The notes: a model not told the origin generated them from the letters alone. Shown: positions 44,301-56,275, counted from the first letter of the stretch. The stretch is 64,000 bases of DNA from Macrothele yani (GCA_039090855.1 CM077007.1:16479515-16543514), one strand, 5' to 3'. Numbers and translations: made by a program.

Positions 44301-45609
44301 CGAGGGTTGCACCGAAAGTAATGCAAACGTGGGCAAAGCGTTTTTATTAATTGACAGAGGTCGTTCAAATTGCACATGTTGGTAGAGTAACACTTCCTGT
44401 ATAGTGACCCTTCTTCGTCGCAGGTAAATAACGGACTCCAAGCATAAGCAACGTGCCGTCATTGAGTTCTTGGCGAAGGAAGGGTGTAGGCTGTCCAACA
44501 TCCACAGATGGTCACAGAATGTTTAAGAAGATGACACCATTGAAAAGAGCAATGTGCACAGATGGATGAAGAAGTTTAAAGAAGGGGAAAACCAGCATTG
44601 AAAACAAACTACGCAGTGGGAGACCATCATCTGCGACCATTGACACGAATCATCAGCAAGTCGATGAACTGGTTTGTGTGGAGAGAGGAGTCACAATCCG
44701 TGACCTTGCTGCAGGACTGGACTGTGGTCATAATGCCATACAGAAGATGGTGGAAGATTTAGGGTATCGGAAAGTGTGCGCAAAGTGGGAACCTCGGCAC
44801 TTGACAGCCGATTTGAAGGAGAGAAGGGTCGAAGTCTGCTCTGATCTTCTGGAAGCGTTTTCGGCCAATAAAGACAAGTTTGCTTTCAATCTGGTGACAG
44901 AGGATGAAACTTGGGTGTATCTTTACGAAGAATCAATCCGTGGAATGACGTCACACCTCTTCACCAAGGCCTAAGAAGTTCAAGAGCCAGCGATCAGCAC
45001 ATAAAGGTTTTTTTCATAAAGTTTTGGTTTGCACATAAAGGTTTCTGTTATTTGGGGATGTCAGGGGTGTTATTTTCCTTGATTTTCTGCAACGTGGCCG
45101 TATCGTGACCAGCGAGCGGCACATTGAGACACTCAAGAAGCTAAGAGAAGCACTAAGGACAAAGAGACCGAACAAGAATCTGAAAAGGAGTCACATTCAC
45201 CATGAAAATGCGAGATCGCACACATCTTTGGCAACAAATCAGGCGACCAGCAAATTAGGATGGTCGATGATCCCCCATCCACCGTACAGCCCAGATCTGG
45301 CACCTTCTAACTTCCACCTGTTCAGTCCAATGAAGGACAGTGTCCAGGGACAACGATTTGATAACCCAGACGAGGTGAAAGCGACTGTGAAGAAGTGGGC
45401 ACAACAGTCCACACCAGAATTTTTACAAAAAGGATTCGAGAGTTGGGTTCAACGACGGCGCAAACGCATCGCTTGTGATGGAGACCATGTTGAGTAGTAC
45501 CTTTGTATAAAGGAAGACTTACTCTACCAACATTTGCAATTCGACTGACCTCTGTCAGTTAATAAAATAACGTATGCCCACTTTTGCATTACTTTCGATA
45601 CAATCCTGG
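44301..45609 (+). mobile_element. Mariner-like element inserted in the TRIM
   Basis: Inverted ends of about 80 bp with mismatches, sharing cgaaagtaatgcaaa, gtgggca and tgacagaggtc. The left end follows TA (44299-44300). The plus-strand transposase includes KQRAVIEFLAKEGC, a frameshift, SGRPSSATIDTNHQQVDELV, LGYRKVCAKWEPRHLTADLK and VTEDETWVYLYEES (first D). A disrupted middle near 45000-45100 follows, then IHHENARSHTSLATNQATSK (second D is E) and PHPPYSPDLAPSNFHLF (third D is N), ending CDGDHVE at 45495. Two of the three catalytic residues are changed. Confidence 0.9.
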
Positions 45610-45774
45610 TTTTAAGGGGTGGGGCGGAATCGTAGGTTTCAGGTCAGCCGAAAAATCGCGCTTGAAGGGGATTCACTCCGTAAGAAGGATTTCTCATTAG
45701 TTCCAGACATTGTGTGGAAGAAGCATCACGCATTTTTTGAAAAACTCAACGGCCATTTTACGTTCGGGCGCAAA

Positions 45775-45932
45775 TATAGCGTAAAAACCCAAATTTGCCG
45801 GTGCCAATAATCGAACACACATCCTTCAGCTCCGGAGCTGAATGTTTTCCTAATTAAGCTACACCGACAAGAGCTTATCGCTGCTACTTGCCGTCTTGAC
45901 ATGTGCGATACCCCTGAGATAGGAACGTCACA
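45775..45932 (-). repeat. 5' LTR of TRIM family B with tRNA-like unit
   Basis: 158 bp, TGTGACG...GCTATA on the minus strand. The internal tRNA-like unit has a pairing acceptor (tgtcggtg with caccggca) and A-box-like tgtagcttaattagg. The anticodon arm is a perfect palindrome, ttcagctccggagctgaa. The B box is degenerate (tgttcgattattg). Confidence 0.8.
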
Positions 45933-45936
45933 TTAT

Positions 45937-47080
45937 ACAAAATTGTTGTAGCGAAACTTACTGAAAGGGAATGTATTTTTACGTTGCCTAAATATGATGC
46001 CTGTGTTCCCCTAATGATTTACATTCATCTTGATGATAATGCCCTAGTAATTCTACGAAACCATGGTGATTATTTCCTTCATTGTTTTGAGCAATAATGA
46101 ACATTATCCATCTAGCTGAATAAATTCCAGAATTTCTCAGTTCGCTTTCGAAAGTGTAGCAGTTTCCTGAGTGTCGAGCTTGCAGTTTTAATTCCGCGAG
46201 CACGGCTTTCCTTAACGGACGCCGTGCTCGTTTATCAACATTATTATTATTCAGATATGACATGCAAACAGAGCCGAGTCTTGCCGTGAAACATACTCGC
46301 TAAGAAAATTAATTTATTAGTTCCTTTCGATAAATAGAGTTAATTTGATTACTTCGTAAAATGCAAGCAGCATTTCTTTCTCAGAAAAACAGCCAAAACC
46401 GGTGAAATAACTATTGACGAACACTTATGAAAAGGGAGCTAGCAACCATGTTGACAATGACAGGAAACTGTTGTATCTGAACATTACGCTGCAGGCGTTG
46501 TAAAACATTGATTGCATTTTCGGTCGCGTGATTCAAGATTAATGATGAGTTCCTTTGAAACTTTCTTGCGTACACTTCGTCAAACGGGTTTTAACAAGCA
46601 GAGAAGCCAAGAATTCACTCCTCTCTTAGATTCTTTTCTGTTTACGAACTATTCACGAAAGGGAATATTTTCACCTGTAAAGCATCATCGTCATTTGCTC
46701 ATATCTCAGATTGGCTCAAAACATATTTAAGTAACACTGAAACGCTACAGGTAGAAATGCCTTATAACGAGACTCTAGAGTCCGTTATTTTGCCTTATAA
46801 CGTACTCTAGAGACTCATGTAGTAAGGTAGGAAAATCGCGTGCAACGTTCAGTGCATATACTGTTTAACAGCACGTTAATGATTTCTGTGTTTCGTATAA
46901 CGGAATAAAAATGGTGAATGCGTTTTCATTAACAGTAAGCTACAATTAGCGATGCCTGTTTGACAGGATACAAATTATCAGCGATTGCTTCAAGTAATAA
47001 AATGTAGCCGTCTACTCAGAGAATTTGCATCGCCCTGTACGAAAATCGAACTCTATTTTCGTTCGAGCATGCTATAATAT
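45937..47080. other. Non-coding stretch with small palindromes
   Basis: No element recognised. Two structures: a perfect 10-bp stem, CGAGCACGGC, at 46197-46206 with 46221-46230; and at 46757-46815 a duplicated tgccttataacg next to palindromic gactctagagtc motifs. Confidence 0.45.
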
Positions 47081-47081
47081 A

Positions 47082-48560
47082 CAGGGGTTGTCCAAAATAA
47101 TGGAAACACCTCGCTGAAAGCAGTGACTTTGGTATGTGCTACTTTTCGAGTAAAACGAACATGTAGCTACATTTTTTTTTTTTGTAAAAAGGTGTTGCTT
47201 ATAGTCTCAAGGGTCTGTGTGATTGCATTGTAAATCGGTGTTTGCATAATTTCGTTTCAGGTGAAGGCACAATGAGTGACCTGCTGGAGGTCCGAAGAGG
47301 GCAGATTGTGGGAGACAGTCTTGTTGGTGCGTCGGTAACCACAGTGGCACAGGTATTGGGGGTATCGAGAGGTACCGTGTCGAAGGTCATGACAGCGCAC
47401 AATGTTTACGGCACAACATCATCGGCGAGACACAACTGTGGAAAGAAAACCAAACTCACTGCGAGAGACAGGAGGACATTAAAGAGGATTGTGACCGCAA
47501 AGAGGAAGACCACGGCGACGAAAGTGACTGCTGAGCTTAATGCACATCTCCAAAACCCAGTGTTGTCACATACCGTGCGAAGGGAATTGCTTACGCACAA
47601 TATTTACGGTAGAGCTGCGATTGCAAAACTCCTGGTGTCACAGATGAATATGAAACGGAAACTACAGTGGTGCCAGGACAATAAATCGTGGATTGCGGAT
47701 CAATGGAAACATGTCTTGTTTTCCGATGAATCAAGTTTCTCACTAATCCCCACCACAGGACGGGTTTACGTGTGAAGAACCCCCACAGAAGCCTACAACC
47801 CAGACTGTCTCCTTCCTACAGTGAAGCATGGGGGCGGTTCCGTAATGGTTTGGGCCATGATCTCGTGGTTTGCAGCAGGTCCCATTATCACCTTACACGG
47901 ACGGATCACTAGCGGTGACTATGTCACTCTTTTGGCCGACCATGTGCATTCAATGGCGCAGACATTGTTTCCGTCAGGGGATTGCACCTTTTAATATTAT
48001 AATGCCCCCGATTCACAGAAGTCGAACTGTTCAATCATGGTTTGAGAAACATGAGGATGAAGTTGTACACCTTCCCTGGCCTGCACAATCACCGGACTTA
48101 AACATCATTGAGCCCCTGTTGTCTGTGTTGGAGAACAGAGTGCGATCCCGTTATACTTTTACGGCGTCTCTGAAGGAATTGGAGAGTTTCTGCAGGAAGA
48201 ATGGTACAACATACCACTTACCACCATCCAGGACTTTATTTTTGTTATTCGAGGTTTAACGACCACCGTGAGCAACTCAATCGGCTATAAGCAGTCTCCC
48301 GTTCCAAATTTGGGGTCACTGGCTCAAGGGAAGGGAGAGAGCCAGTGTCGTAAGACAAACACTACATCCATGCCACACCGGAATTCGAACCCGAGCCCCT
48401 TTCGGACGAATGATCAGAGGCCATCGCTCAGTCCAGGACTTGTATGCGTCCTTTCCAAGGAGGATTCAAGCAGTTTTAAATGCCAAGGGTGCTCCCACAC
48501 CATATTAGATGCGTGACACCTATTGTTTCAAGGTGTTTCCATTATTTTTGACAACCCCTG
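47082..48560 (+). mobile_element. Tc1-like transposon with both ends, SINE inside
   Basis: TA at 47080-47081 and 48561-48562. The ~30-bp ends are CAGGGGTTGTC-AAAATAATGG then aaacacct. The transposase runs from 47272 (MSDLLEVRRGQIVGDSLVGA) through VLGVSRGTVSKVMTAHNVYG, KVTAELNAHLQNPVL, WKHVLFSDESSFSLIPTTGR (first D) and, after a stop where the family has VWR, KHGGGSVMVWAMISWFAAGP. A frameshift removes the second catalytic D (the frame should read a QDNAP-H block near 47985). WPAQSPDLNIIEPLLSVLEN (third region) follows. The N-terminal 177 codons are open. Close relative of the 14.3-kb copy. Confidence 0.93.
48237..48431 (-). mobile_element. 5'-truncated SINE S1 in a Tc1 element
   Basis: Minus-strand S1 body and part of the head; the first ~25 bases of the head are missing. 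The duplication tccaggactt lies at 48227-48236 and 48432-48441. The flanking Tc1 sequence joins smoothly when the SINE is removed. A 5' truncation with duplicated target is typical of incomplete target-primed reverse transcription. Confidence 0.92.
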
Positions 48561-48562
48561 TA

Positions 48563-50890
48563 CATTACAGTTGCACTAGTCAAAGCATCTGCTGGCTCCT
48601 AATTTATTAACAGATCCAAGCCAAAGATCTTCACATCTTCATAATATCATTTACGTTAATAAAAAAAATCTTCGTAAAAATATGGTATCACTACGCCGAA
48701 AAATTATGTGCTTGTATAACTGTTCAACGATAATTTATTTCTCATTAATATTTGCGATATTATCTGACACACTGATATCATATCAGAAGAAATGATGATT
48801 CCTGTCGGGGATCTATTTCCGGATTAGAATGGTGGTCGCTACAAGAAGGCATCAAGCTTCCTTTACTATCTGAAATCTGAAGTTCGTCCACATTTCTATG
48901 TTTCAGATGTTTGGATATTAGTTTTCCTGGATAGCATGCTCGAACAGGATGAGGGTACGATTCCCGCTGCAGGGCGGTGCAGTTTTCTAGTTTTATGAGG
49001 AGATGGCTACATCGTAAGAGCCTACGAGGAAAATAAACAGTTTTAACTTTGTGTGAAAGTGTATACATCAAGAAACATTGCCTATACGTATTTTAACAGC
49101 GAAAATTAAAATCACCATTTGGTGTTGCATTTTCTTTAATAGACAATTAACAAGGGAAAACATTTCGACGGGATTTTGAAATACAGTATATACACACCCT
49201 TCCAAGTGTCTGAGGATTCCTGTGAGTTTGTCACCGTTTCTTTTTCGAAATAACTCCCTTCGAGAGCAGTATATTTTAACAACATTCTACCATTGCTCAC
49301 GTGAAGTGAAATACGATGACACTCTTTTGTGACGTCACGATATCCGAAACTAAAAGAAATGCCGTTGGAAAGGATTTCAGGAAAAGCGTATCTTACACTA
49401 AGGCATCCTTAAACAGCCCTTACAAGTAGAAGGCTACGGAATCTGGGATGGGAAATACGCATGGAAGTGAGGTAGAGACAGCTAAGTGGCTGTCTGTTCT
49501 TTCAATACGTCAAGGAAAATAGACAGAGCAGGGACCTTAAGGGCTCACCAGATCCAACAAGTCTCCATCGCATCAATCATTTGGGAGTTGGTCACCATAA
49601 TCGACCTGCTGGATGAATGTGGATCCTTTAGAATTTATTTTCTCAAAGTAAATAAAGGATAATTTTAAAATGCTTTAATGCCGTTTGTTTGATCTTTGTT
49701 TTGAAGTTAAATAAATTAGAAAGAAAAAGACAAATTGATTTCATCCGTTTAAGCTCTTCTAATCGAAAAGAAAGAATATTTCACCTAGGATAAAACATTT
49801 AACAATAGGCGTTATTTACTTTGAAAAAGAAATTACAAAGGAAATCGTCTGTATTTAAGGATTCTATGTAGCCACAGAAACAGTGACATCATCTTACACT
49901 GTCGAAACTCTTCTCAAAGTGCGAAAAGCTCTTTCCAAAGATCTGGCGCAAGGGCAGGAAATCCCAATGTTTTGCTCCGTGTCAGTCTTCCGTTTGCGCT
50001 GCCACAGCTCAAGTTTAAGACCATTGCTTCTGCTCTCTACTGACTCTGTGTTATTTCGAAGTTTGCTTTATCTCAGCTTCACACAAAATTCCTTTGTGCA
50101 CCTCTTTCTTAAAGCCTATAGTCCTATACAATATTGCGTGAAGTATATCTCTATTTTAACCTTCCTTTGAGGTTTCTTTCTCTGACGTAAATTATGTATA
50201 GCCTCTTAGTCGTATTTTTATTCTGAACACCACATCAGACCCTCCAAGTTTCTCCGTATGTTTTAGAAGCAACTGGTAAGTAGTCAGGATGGGAAATGAA
50301 AGGTGAAACTCGTAGTGTGAAGACACAGGACAACCATATAGCCTTTAAAAGGTGTATCAAGAACAATATAGTCAGTGAAAAGAAGTGTCTATTAAGGTAC
50401 GACAAACTTTTTGTTTCCTGTTGTTATAAGGATACGTCTGTTATTGGTTCAGTTAATAATGCAGTTCAAGTTGTTTCTGACATAACATATTTAACAAGTT
50501 TTGTTTATTTAGCCTTTTTTTTTTTTGCATCCTGCCGTTAGTGTTTGAGGTCTGCAAGGGCATCAATTTAGAAACCCCGGTGCTGTTCGGATTTTCTAGT
50601 TTAGGGCTCTGCCCGTTTCTGTCTTTCAAAATGCGTTCTCTACAGCTTATTGCAAATAACACAGGACTACCCTTAGGGCAAGGATCTACAATCTGTGGAT
50701 CGCGAGACGTCCTCAAAGGAAATTCTAAACTGAACGAAAATACATTTTCGAAACGGACAAATGAATATCCAGATACCTTGACTGCATGGAGTTTGAATTC
50801 CGAAATCTGCTGTGATCTATAACTGAAAAAGTTTAAACAGTACTGAAAAATACTGGAATATCAGGTACCTACTTTGGAATTCGTTGTAAC
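48563..50890. other. Non-coding stretch
   Basis: A weak tRNA-like segment lies at about 48925-48985 (tagcatgctcgaac, gggtacgattccc, ctgcaggg) and resembles the tRNA-like unit at 57.8 kb. No coding or transposon signal in the rest. Open frames of 80-95 codons have no recognisable motif. Confidence 0.4.
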
Positions 50891-51338
50891 ATACACCATA
50901 TTATAAAAAGTACTCGGACACTACCAAATATTTGCATTAGTGCAAAGAACGGTTGCGCACGAAGGTGCGATGTGACTGGAAAAGTACTATATAAAGCTGA
51001 CATGTTTTGTCGTGTTATCAGTAACTTTGAAGCGGATATGCCGCGTGGACGAAAACTTTCCGAGTTCCGCTGTGGGCTGGTCATAGGTAAGCTGACAAGA
51101 AGTCCCGAATTCTGGAGGACAGTCCTCGAATTTAGTTTCCTGTCCTCAAAAGCGTCTGATGCTTTTGAGGATGCGAATTGTCCCCAAATTTTTATGTTTG
51201 TCCTCAAATGTCCTCGAATTTACACTTAGTCATTAGCTCGTTACGTTTCTAACGAAAAATGTTCTTGAAAATAGTTTTTGTTGTACCAATTTTCCAACTT
51301 GCTTCTTGGGAAAACATATTTTGACGGGGTTTTTTTTC

Positions 51339-51552
51339 TCTTTTTCCGAGTTTAACGACCACCGTGAGCAACTCTAAAGATTATAAGCAGTCACCCGTCC
51401 CCAATTTGGATACATTCGTTCTAGGGAAGGGAGAGAGCAAATGCTGTAAGGCAAACACACCACCCATGACTGATTAGGGACTCTAACTCGTACCAACTTG
51501 TACGAATGGTCAGTGGCCAGAACTAAGAGCACTGCAACACTCTGGCGGCTGA
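51339..51552 (-). mobile_element. Degraded SINE S1 (minus)
   Basis: Follows the S1 body from ...gtttaacgaccaccgtgagc to a head ending ctggcggc, at much lower identity than the other copies; the B box is destroyed. The oldest recognisable full S1 copy in the window. Confidence 0.8.
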
Positions 51553-52112
51553 ATTCTGACTGTACCTGTTCTGAGTTCCTCCAAAAACTTTGGCAAAACG
51601 AAAAATTCGTGGCCCTGCGTTATTTGCAATACAATTAATTATATGTTCTGGCCATCATAGCCAATATGTTCTGGCCATCATAGTTCTGCTTTGCCAGTAC
51701 GAATTACCAACGCTCTGTAAGATATGTCCTTTTAATACATAAATTTTTATACATAATATCACACTTATAGAAACAATACAGTTTTGTAACAAAAAGATTA
51801 GCATATTTATTTTGTGTACGTATGTGTGTACGCCCTTTTGTCCTCAAATCAGTGGTCTAATGTCGGGTCACGTGAGTCATAAGATGTCATTTGAGTAACG
51901 TTTCATACGGAGCTATAAATAAATAAATAAACAAATAAATAACCATCAGAAAGGCCGCACAATCTGACGGAACGTAACAGAAAAGCCATAGTAAAAAATA
52001 TTAAAACTCCCACTCCTCCTATGCTGTTCCCATAGATGCTGAAGTAGGAAATGCTTGTGACGGCTCAATTAGTACCATAACTATCCGCAGAAAGTTTCAC
52101 AGTGTTGTGTGT

Positions 52113-53468
52113 GGGTTATTATGGTAGAGCAGCGGCACACAAGCCACACATAACTACCATGAATGATGAGCTAAGCGTTATTTTGGATTGGTGTGTCTCT
52201 CGTTGTTATTATGATAGAGCAACAGCACACAAGCCACACATTACTACCGTGAATGATGAGCTAATCGCTTTTTTGCATTGGTGTGTCTCTCGTTGTTATT
52301 ATGGTAGAGCAGCGGCACACAAGCCACACATCACTACCGAGAATGATGAGCTAAGCGCTTTTTTGGATTGGTGTGTCTCTCGTTGTTATTATATTAGAGC
52401 AGCGGCACACAAGCCACACATCACTACCGTGAATGATGAGCTAAGCGTTTTTTTGGATTGGTGTGTCTCTCGTTGTTATTATGGTAGAGCAGTGGCACAC
52501 AAGCCACACATCACTACCGTGAATGATGAGCTAAGCGCTTTTTTGGATTGGTGTGTCTCTCGTTGTTATTATGGTTGAGCAGCGGCACACAAGCCTCACA
52601 TCACTACCGTGAATGATGAGCTAAGTACTTTTTTGGATTGGTGTGTTTCTCGTTGTTATTATCGTAGAGCAGCGGCACACAAGCCACACATCACTACCGT
52701 GAATGATGAGCTAATCACGTTTTTGGATTGGTGTGTCTCTCGTTGTTATTATGGTAGAGCAGTGGCACACAAGCCACACATCACTACCGTGAATGATGAG
52801 CTAAGCGCTTTTTTGGATTGGCGTGTCTCTCGTTGTTATTATGGTACAGCAGCAGCACACAAGCCACACATCACTACCGTGAATGATGAGCTAATCACTT
52901 TTTTGGATTGGTGTGTCTCTCGTTGTTATTATGGTAGAGCAGTGGCACACAAGCCACACATCACTACCGTGAATGATGAGCTAAGCGCTTTTTTGGATTG
53001 GCGTGTCTCTCGTTGTTATTATGGTACAGCAGCGGCACACAAGCCACACATCACTACCGAGAATGATGAGGTAAACCCTTTTTTGAATTGGTGTGTCTTT
53101 CGTTGTTATTATGGTAGAGCAGCGGCACACAAGCCACACATCACTACCGTGAATGATGAGCTAAGCGCTTTTTTGGATTGGTGTGTCTCTCGTTGTTATT
53201 ATGGTAGAGCAGCGGCACACAAGCCACACTTCACTACCGTGAATGATGAGCTAAGCGCTTTTTTGGATTGGTGTGTCTCTCGTTGTTATTATGGTAGAGC
53301 AGCGGCACACAAGCCACACATCACTACCGTGAGTGATGCTAAGCGCTTTTTTGGATTGGTGTGTCTCTCGTTGTTATTATGGTAGAGCAGTGGCACACAA
53401 GCCACACATCACTACCGTGAATGATGAGCTAATCGCTTTTTTGGATTGGTGTGCTTCTCGTTGTTCCT
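52113..53468 (+). repeat. In-frame 90-bp minisatellite, 15 units, in a transposase gene
   Basis: Fifteen copies of a 90-bp unit, each encoding 30 residues: YYGRAAAHKPHITTVNDELS then AFLDWCVSRC. Units start about every 90 bp from 52113. One unit has a stop (TGG-TTG-AGC in place of GGT-AGA-GC, near 52575). The last-but-one junction has a 2-bp deletion (near 53336) that shifts frame. The unit matches the normal Tc1 segment between the DNA-binding region and the WTVDDW/SDES block (GxYGRxAxxKPxI...), so the array arose from the transposase's own sequence. Units 8-9 and 10-11 look like a duplicated pair. Most sites differ by no more than a few bases, so the expansion is recent. Confidence 0.93.
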
Positions 53469-54105
53469 GGACTGTGGACGACTGGAAAGCTGTTATTTGG
53501 AGTGATGAGTCACCCTTTTCACTCTTCCAATCTTATGGGCGTGTTTGGATTTGGCAACAGCCCGGCGAACGATTTTCGTCGTATTGTGTTCTTCTAACTG
53601 TTAAGTTCGGCGGAGGCTCCATCATGGTATGCAGTTATTTTTCATGGATGGGACTTGGCCCGTTGGTTATTATACTATAAACCATGAACTCTGAAGTGTA
53701 CCTCTACTACCTGGATAATGCTTGCCTACTAACAGTCTGACAGCATTATGTAAATGATTGTTGTCTATTCCAACACGATCGAACACCCTGCCACACTGCA
53801 CGGCGTGTGCATGACTGGTTTCTTGAAAATGAGGTAGAATTGTTAGACTAAACAGCTTAGAATCTTGATCTTAATCCCATAGAACACCTCTGAGATGAAC
53901 TGGAGGGACGGATACGAAATCGACCACAATTACCTTTTTTAGCTTTGCAGGACGAATGGCGGGCCATTCCTGTCGAAAGCTACCTGAAACTGGTTGGCAG
54001 TATGCCTCGACGAGTTGCCGCTGTCATACAAGCAAAAAGAAGACCGATTAATGCCATTTTTCTCAAAACATTGTGATGCCCGAATACTTTTGATAATATA
54101 GTGTA

Positions 54106-54479
54106 GATATCTGCATCGTTTCTTTTTCCAAAAGTTCAGTTTTAGGATTCAAAATCGCTCTGAAATAATAGATCTTCATAATAAACACATTGCATTTTTA
54201 CTCTTCTATTTCATGTGGTCTGTGAATGCTATTCCGTTTTGTCATGTTGTTTGCGATTCAGAAAAGGCTGAAGACCTCTTGCTCTAAAGAAACGAATCTT
54301 CTCTATTGAATTGATTTACCTTAGTAGTAAAAGGAATGAAACTTTACATACTTTTGTTACATACATATGTAAACGTTTTTTCTCTTCCACGGTGAAATAT
54401 AAACAAGGTAGCTCTCGTTCCCCGAATGTGTAAACAAATACTTCGAATATTCAAGACGCATATAGCGTATTAAATCCGT
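54106..54479. other. Non-coding stretch
   Basis: Short AT-rich spacer between the Tc1 element and the Penelope 3' end. Nothing recognised. Confidence 0.4.
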
Positions 54480-55575
54480 TTATTTCTTATGGTGTAGTAA
54501 TCACAGAGATTGGCCAAGCTTTCGCACTCCAATGGGAGGCTTTTTCAAGGCAACGGTAGACATAAAAATGTAGGGAATTGCAACAGATAAGGGACAAAGA
54601 TAATTTTTGAAAGTAACGTGGGTGATATCACCAGCATATTTCGTGAAAAGTTTTAGCAAGTAATTACACGGTGCGCGACGACGTGTTCCCGTCTTTTAAT
54701 AACGCATGCCAAACCATTGGTAGTTCAGTAGAGATCATGTCATTGCACGCTACTTCGTTAGAGAGGATTTCGACAGGTGCCCTGATAGCAGTTTCTTTAC
54801 AGTTAGTGTAAGGGGCAATTATTCTAATACATCCATACTGGAGTGGCCGATGAATGCATGACTTCTATGGCGAGGGCTGTATTCTGCATGTCCTGCTTCA
54901 CACTTTGCACGTGTTCTTTACATCTAGTGTCCAAGGATCGCTTTGTCATTCCGATTTATATCTTTTCCGTGTTGTCAGGATATACCAACGGTATAGCGTA
55001 CACACCCGCCTTTTCTTTTTCACACTGTCCTCCTTGCAGCTTGATACTATATTAGATAATGGGGTCGGGGACTTCATTGCTATCAATATTTTGTATTTAC
55101 GTAACAAATTCTTTAACCAATATGCAAAGCCTGGGATATATGACATGGATCCTGCGTACTTCATTGTCTTACTAGGTGATTTTGTTGCTACTGACATTAT
55201 ACGGTTTCTACAGTTCTATGTATTCTGTCCATTTCCTCCCTCGTATATCCAGCCTTTAGACCTTTGCTGTAAATATTATCAATTTTCTTGTGATTTAGGT
55301 AGTCGGGGTGGCATGCGTTATATGCTCTATAGAACCAAAGCAGAAAGTTTGTACTCTTTTGGGCAGTGCGAATCAGGAGGGACAAGGTTCGGTACTGCGG
55401 TCGGTTTATAATAAACGTTAAAATCGAACCAGGATGTTCTATTTCTTCTGAGCGCGACGTCAAGATAATTCAACGTTCCATCCACTTCAAGCTCCATGGT
55501 GAATTTTATCGTATTATGTAGACTGTTTAAATACTTCGAACTTCCTCATCGCTATAGTAAAAACGAATGGCCCCA
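54480..55575 (-). pseudogene. Penelope-like element, 3' half
   Basis: The minus strand encodes, from high coordinates, MELEVDGTLNYLDVALRR and the YYKPTAVPNLVPPDSHCPK region (end of the RT domain, 55500-55400), then YNACHPDYLNHKKIDNIYSK, GLKAGYTREEMDRIHRTVET (55340-55200), SYIPGFAYWLKNLLRKYKIL and then IAMKSPTPLSNI. GVYAIPLVYPDNTEKI, IGMTKRSLDTRCKEHV and IEVMHSSATPV follow (55010-54850), a GIY-YIG endonuclease. The YIG tyrosine codon is a stop. The 3' part carries the shared gcgaaagcttgg motif (about 54515). 5'-truncated. It is related to the 2.5-kb copies by the GVYAIP and CKED pattern but clearly distinct. Confidence 0.88.
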
Positions 55576-56275
55576 TAAGTTAGTTTTGGTTTCGTATACC
55601 TGAAAAATGTGTTCATGCAAACATTTCTTGGAAAAAAAAAACAGCCACGTGTTTTAGTCTTTGAAGCCAACGAAGTGAAAACGGAATTTGATTTCACCGT
55701 TTAAATAACTGCACCGTCCCATTTCAGATTCTCATCCTACAGCCCAGCTTATTGGTTTCATCTGTAATTAATGAACGCATCTTGTGACGGATAGGGTCTG
55801 TCGTTTTATCCCGTGAACTTCGTCATTTGATTATTTAGCAAGTCAGTCTTCGTTTCGTCAGACGTAAAGATTTTTTAATGCAGGAGCAAAATGCAAAACC
55901 TTCTAGTACAGGTCTACCCCGCAAGCCCGGTAAATTTCACTTAAAACATGAAAAAAGGAAAGCCTGGCCCGGCCGCGTATAAGAATTCCGTACCTTGATA
56001 GAAGTAACCGGAAATTCTGGCCAATGACAGCCGACTTTCGAAAGGATTAGGGGCGCAGCTTTAGTAGAGTCACGTGATCACAACAAACCTCGTACATGTC
56101 AAGTGCCGATATTGCCAGGGTGCTTTTATTTATTTTGCTCCTCTATAGGTCGCAAGAGTATGGACACTATACCGTTGAAGGCTGAGAAAAGTTCGCCTGG
56201 AACGAATAGGGGTTTCTCCTGCATCATGCGGATGACAGAATACGAATTTTCCTGTCAGGTGACAGGCCTGTTGTG
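55576..56275. other. Non-coding stretch
   Basis: No recognised coding. The frame 56103-56306 may include part of the Tc1 remnant that follows, but no motif is visible. Confidence 0.35.

Larger units (their letters stand above)
44144..45932 (-). mobile_element. TRIM family B with tRNA-like LTRs, split by a mariner
   Basis: Minus-strand element between 4-bp duplications ttat (44140-44143 and 45933-45936). The 5' LTR is 45775-45932 and starts TGTGACGTTCC; the 3' LTR is 44144-44298. Both end in CTATA. Directly after the 5' LTR the minus strand reads TTTGCGCCCGAACG, matching the tRNA-Lys-type primer site except at position two. About 165 bp of internal sequence remains (45610-45774), non-coding. 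The polypurine tract is not visible; the mariner boundary lies exactly there. The LTR skeleton is homologous to family A at low identity. Confidence 0.8.
50893..54103 (+). mobile_element. Tc1-like transposon expanded by an internal minisatellite
   Basis: Inverted ends CACCATATTATAAAAAGT and the complement of acttttgataatatagtg, with TA at 50891-50892 and 54104-54105. N-terminal coding is at 51039 (MPRGRKLSEFRCGLVIG). A foreign block of about 850 bp with a degraded SINE follows (51110-51955). The transposase resumes at 51964 (NLTERNRKAIVKNIKTPTP) and runs to the 90-bp repeat array. Then come WTVDDWKAVIWSDESPFSLF (first D, 53467), FQHDRTPCHTARRVHDWF (second D), LDLNPIEHL (third) and MPRRVAAVIQAKRR, ending at 54074. 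Without the inserted block and extra repeats it would be about 1.1 kb, normal for the family. Several frameshifts. Confidence 0.88.

Noticed and set aside
52609..53385. 258-codon open frame as an independent repeat-protein gene
   Set aside because: It is part of the Tc1 transposase, expanded by the 90-bp array. The adjoining sequence shows transposase motifs in the same or shifted frames and inverted ends surround it.
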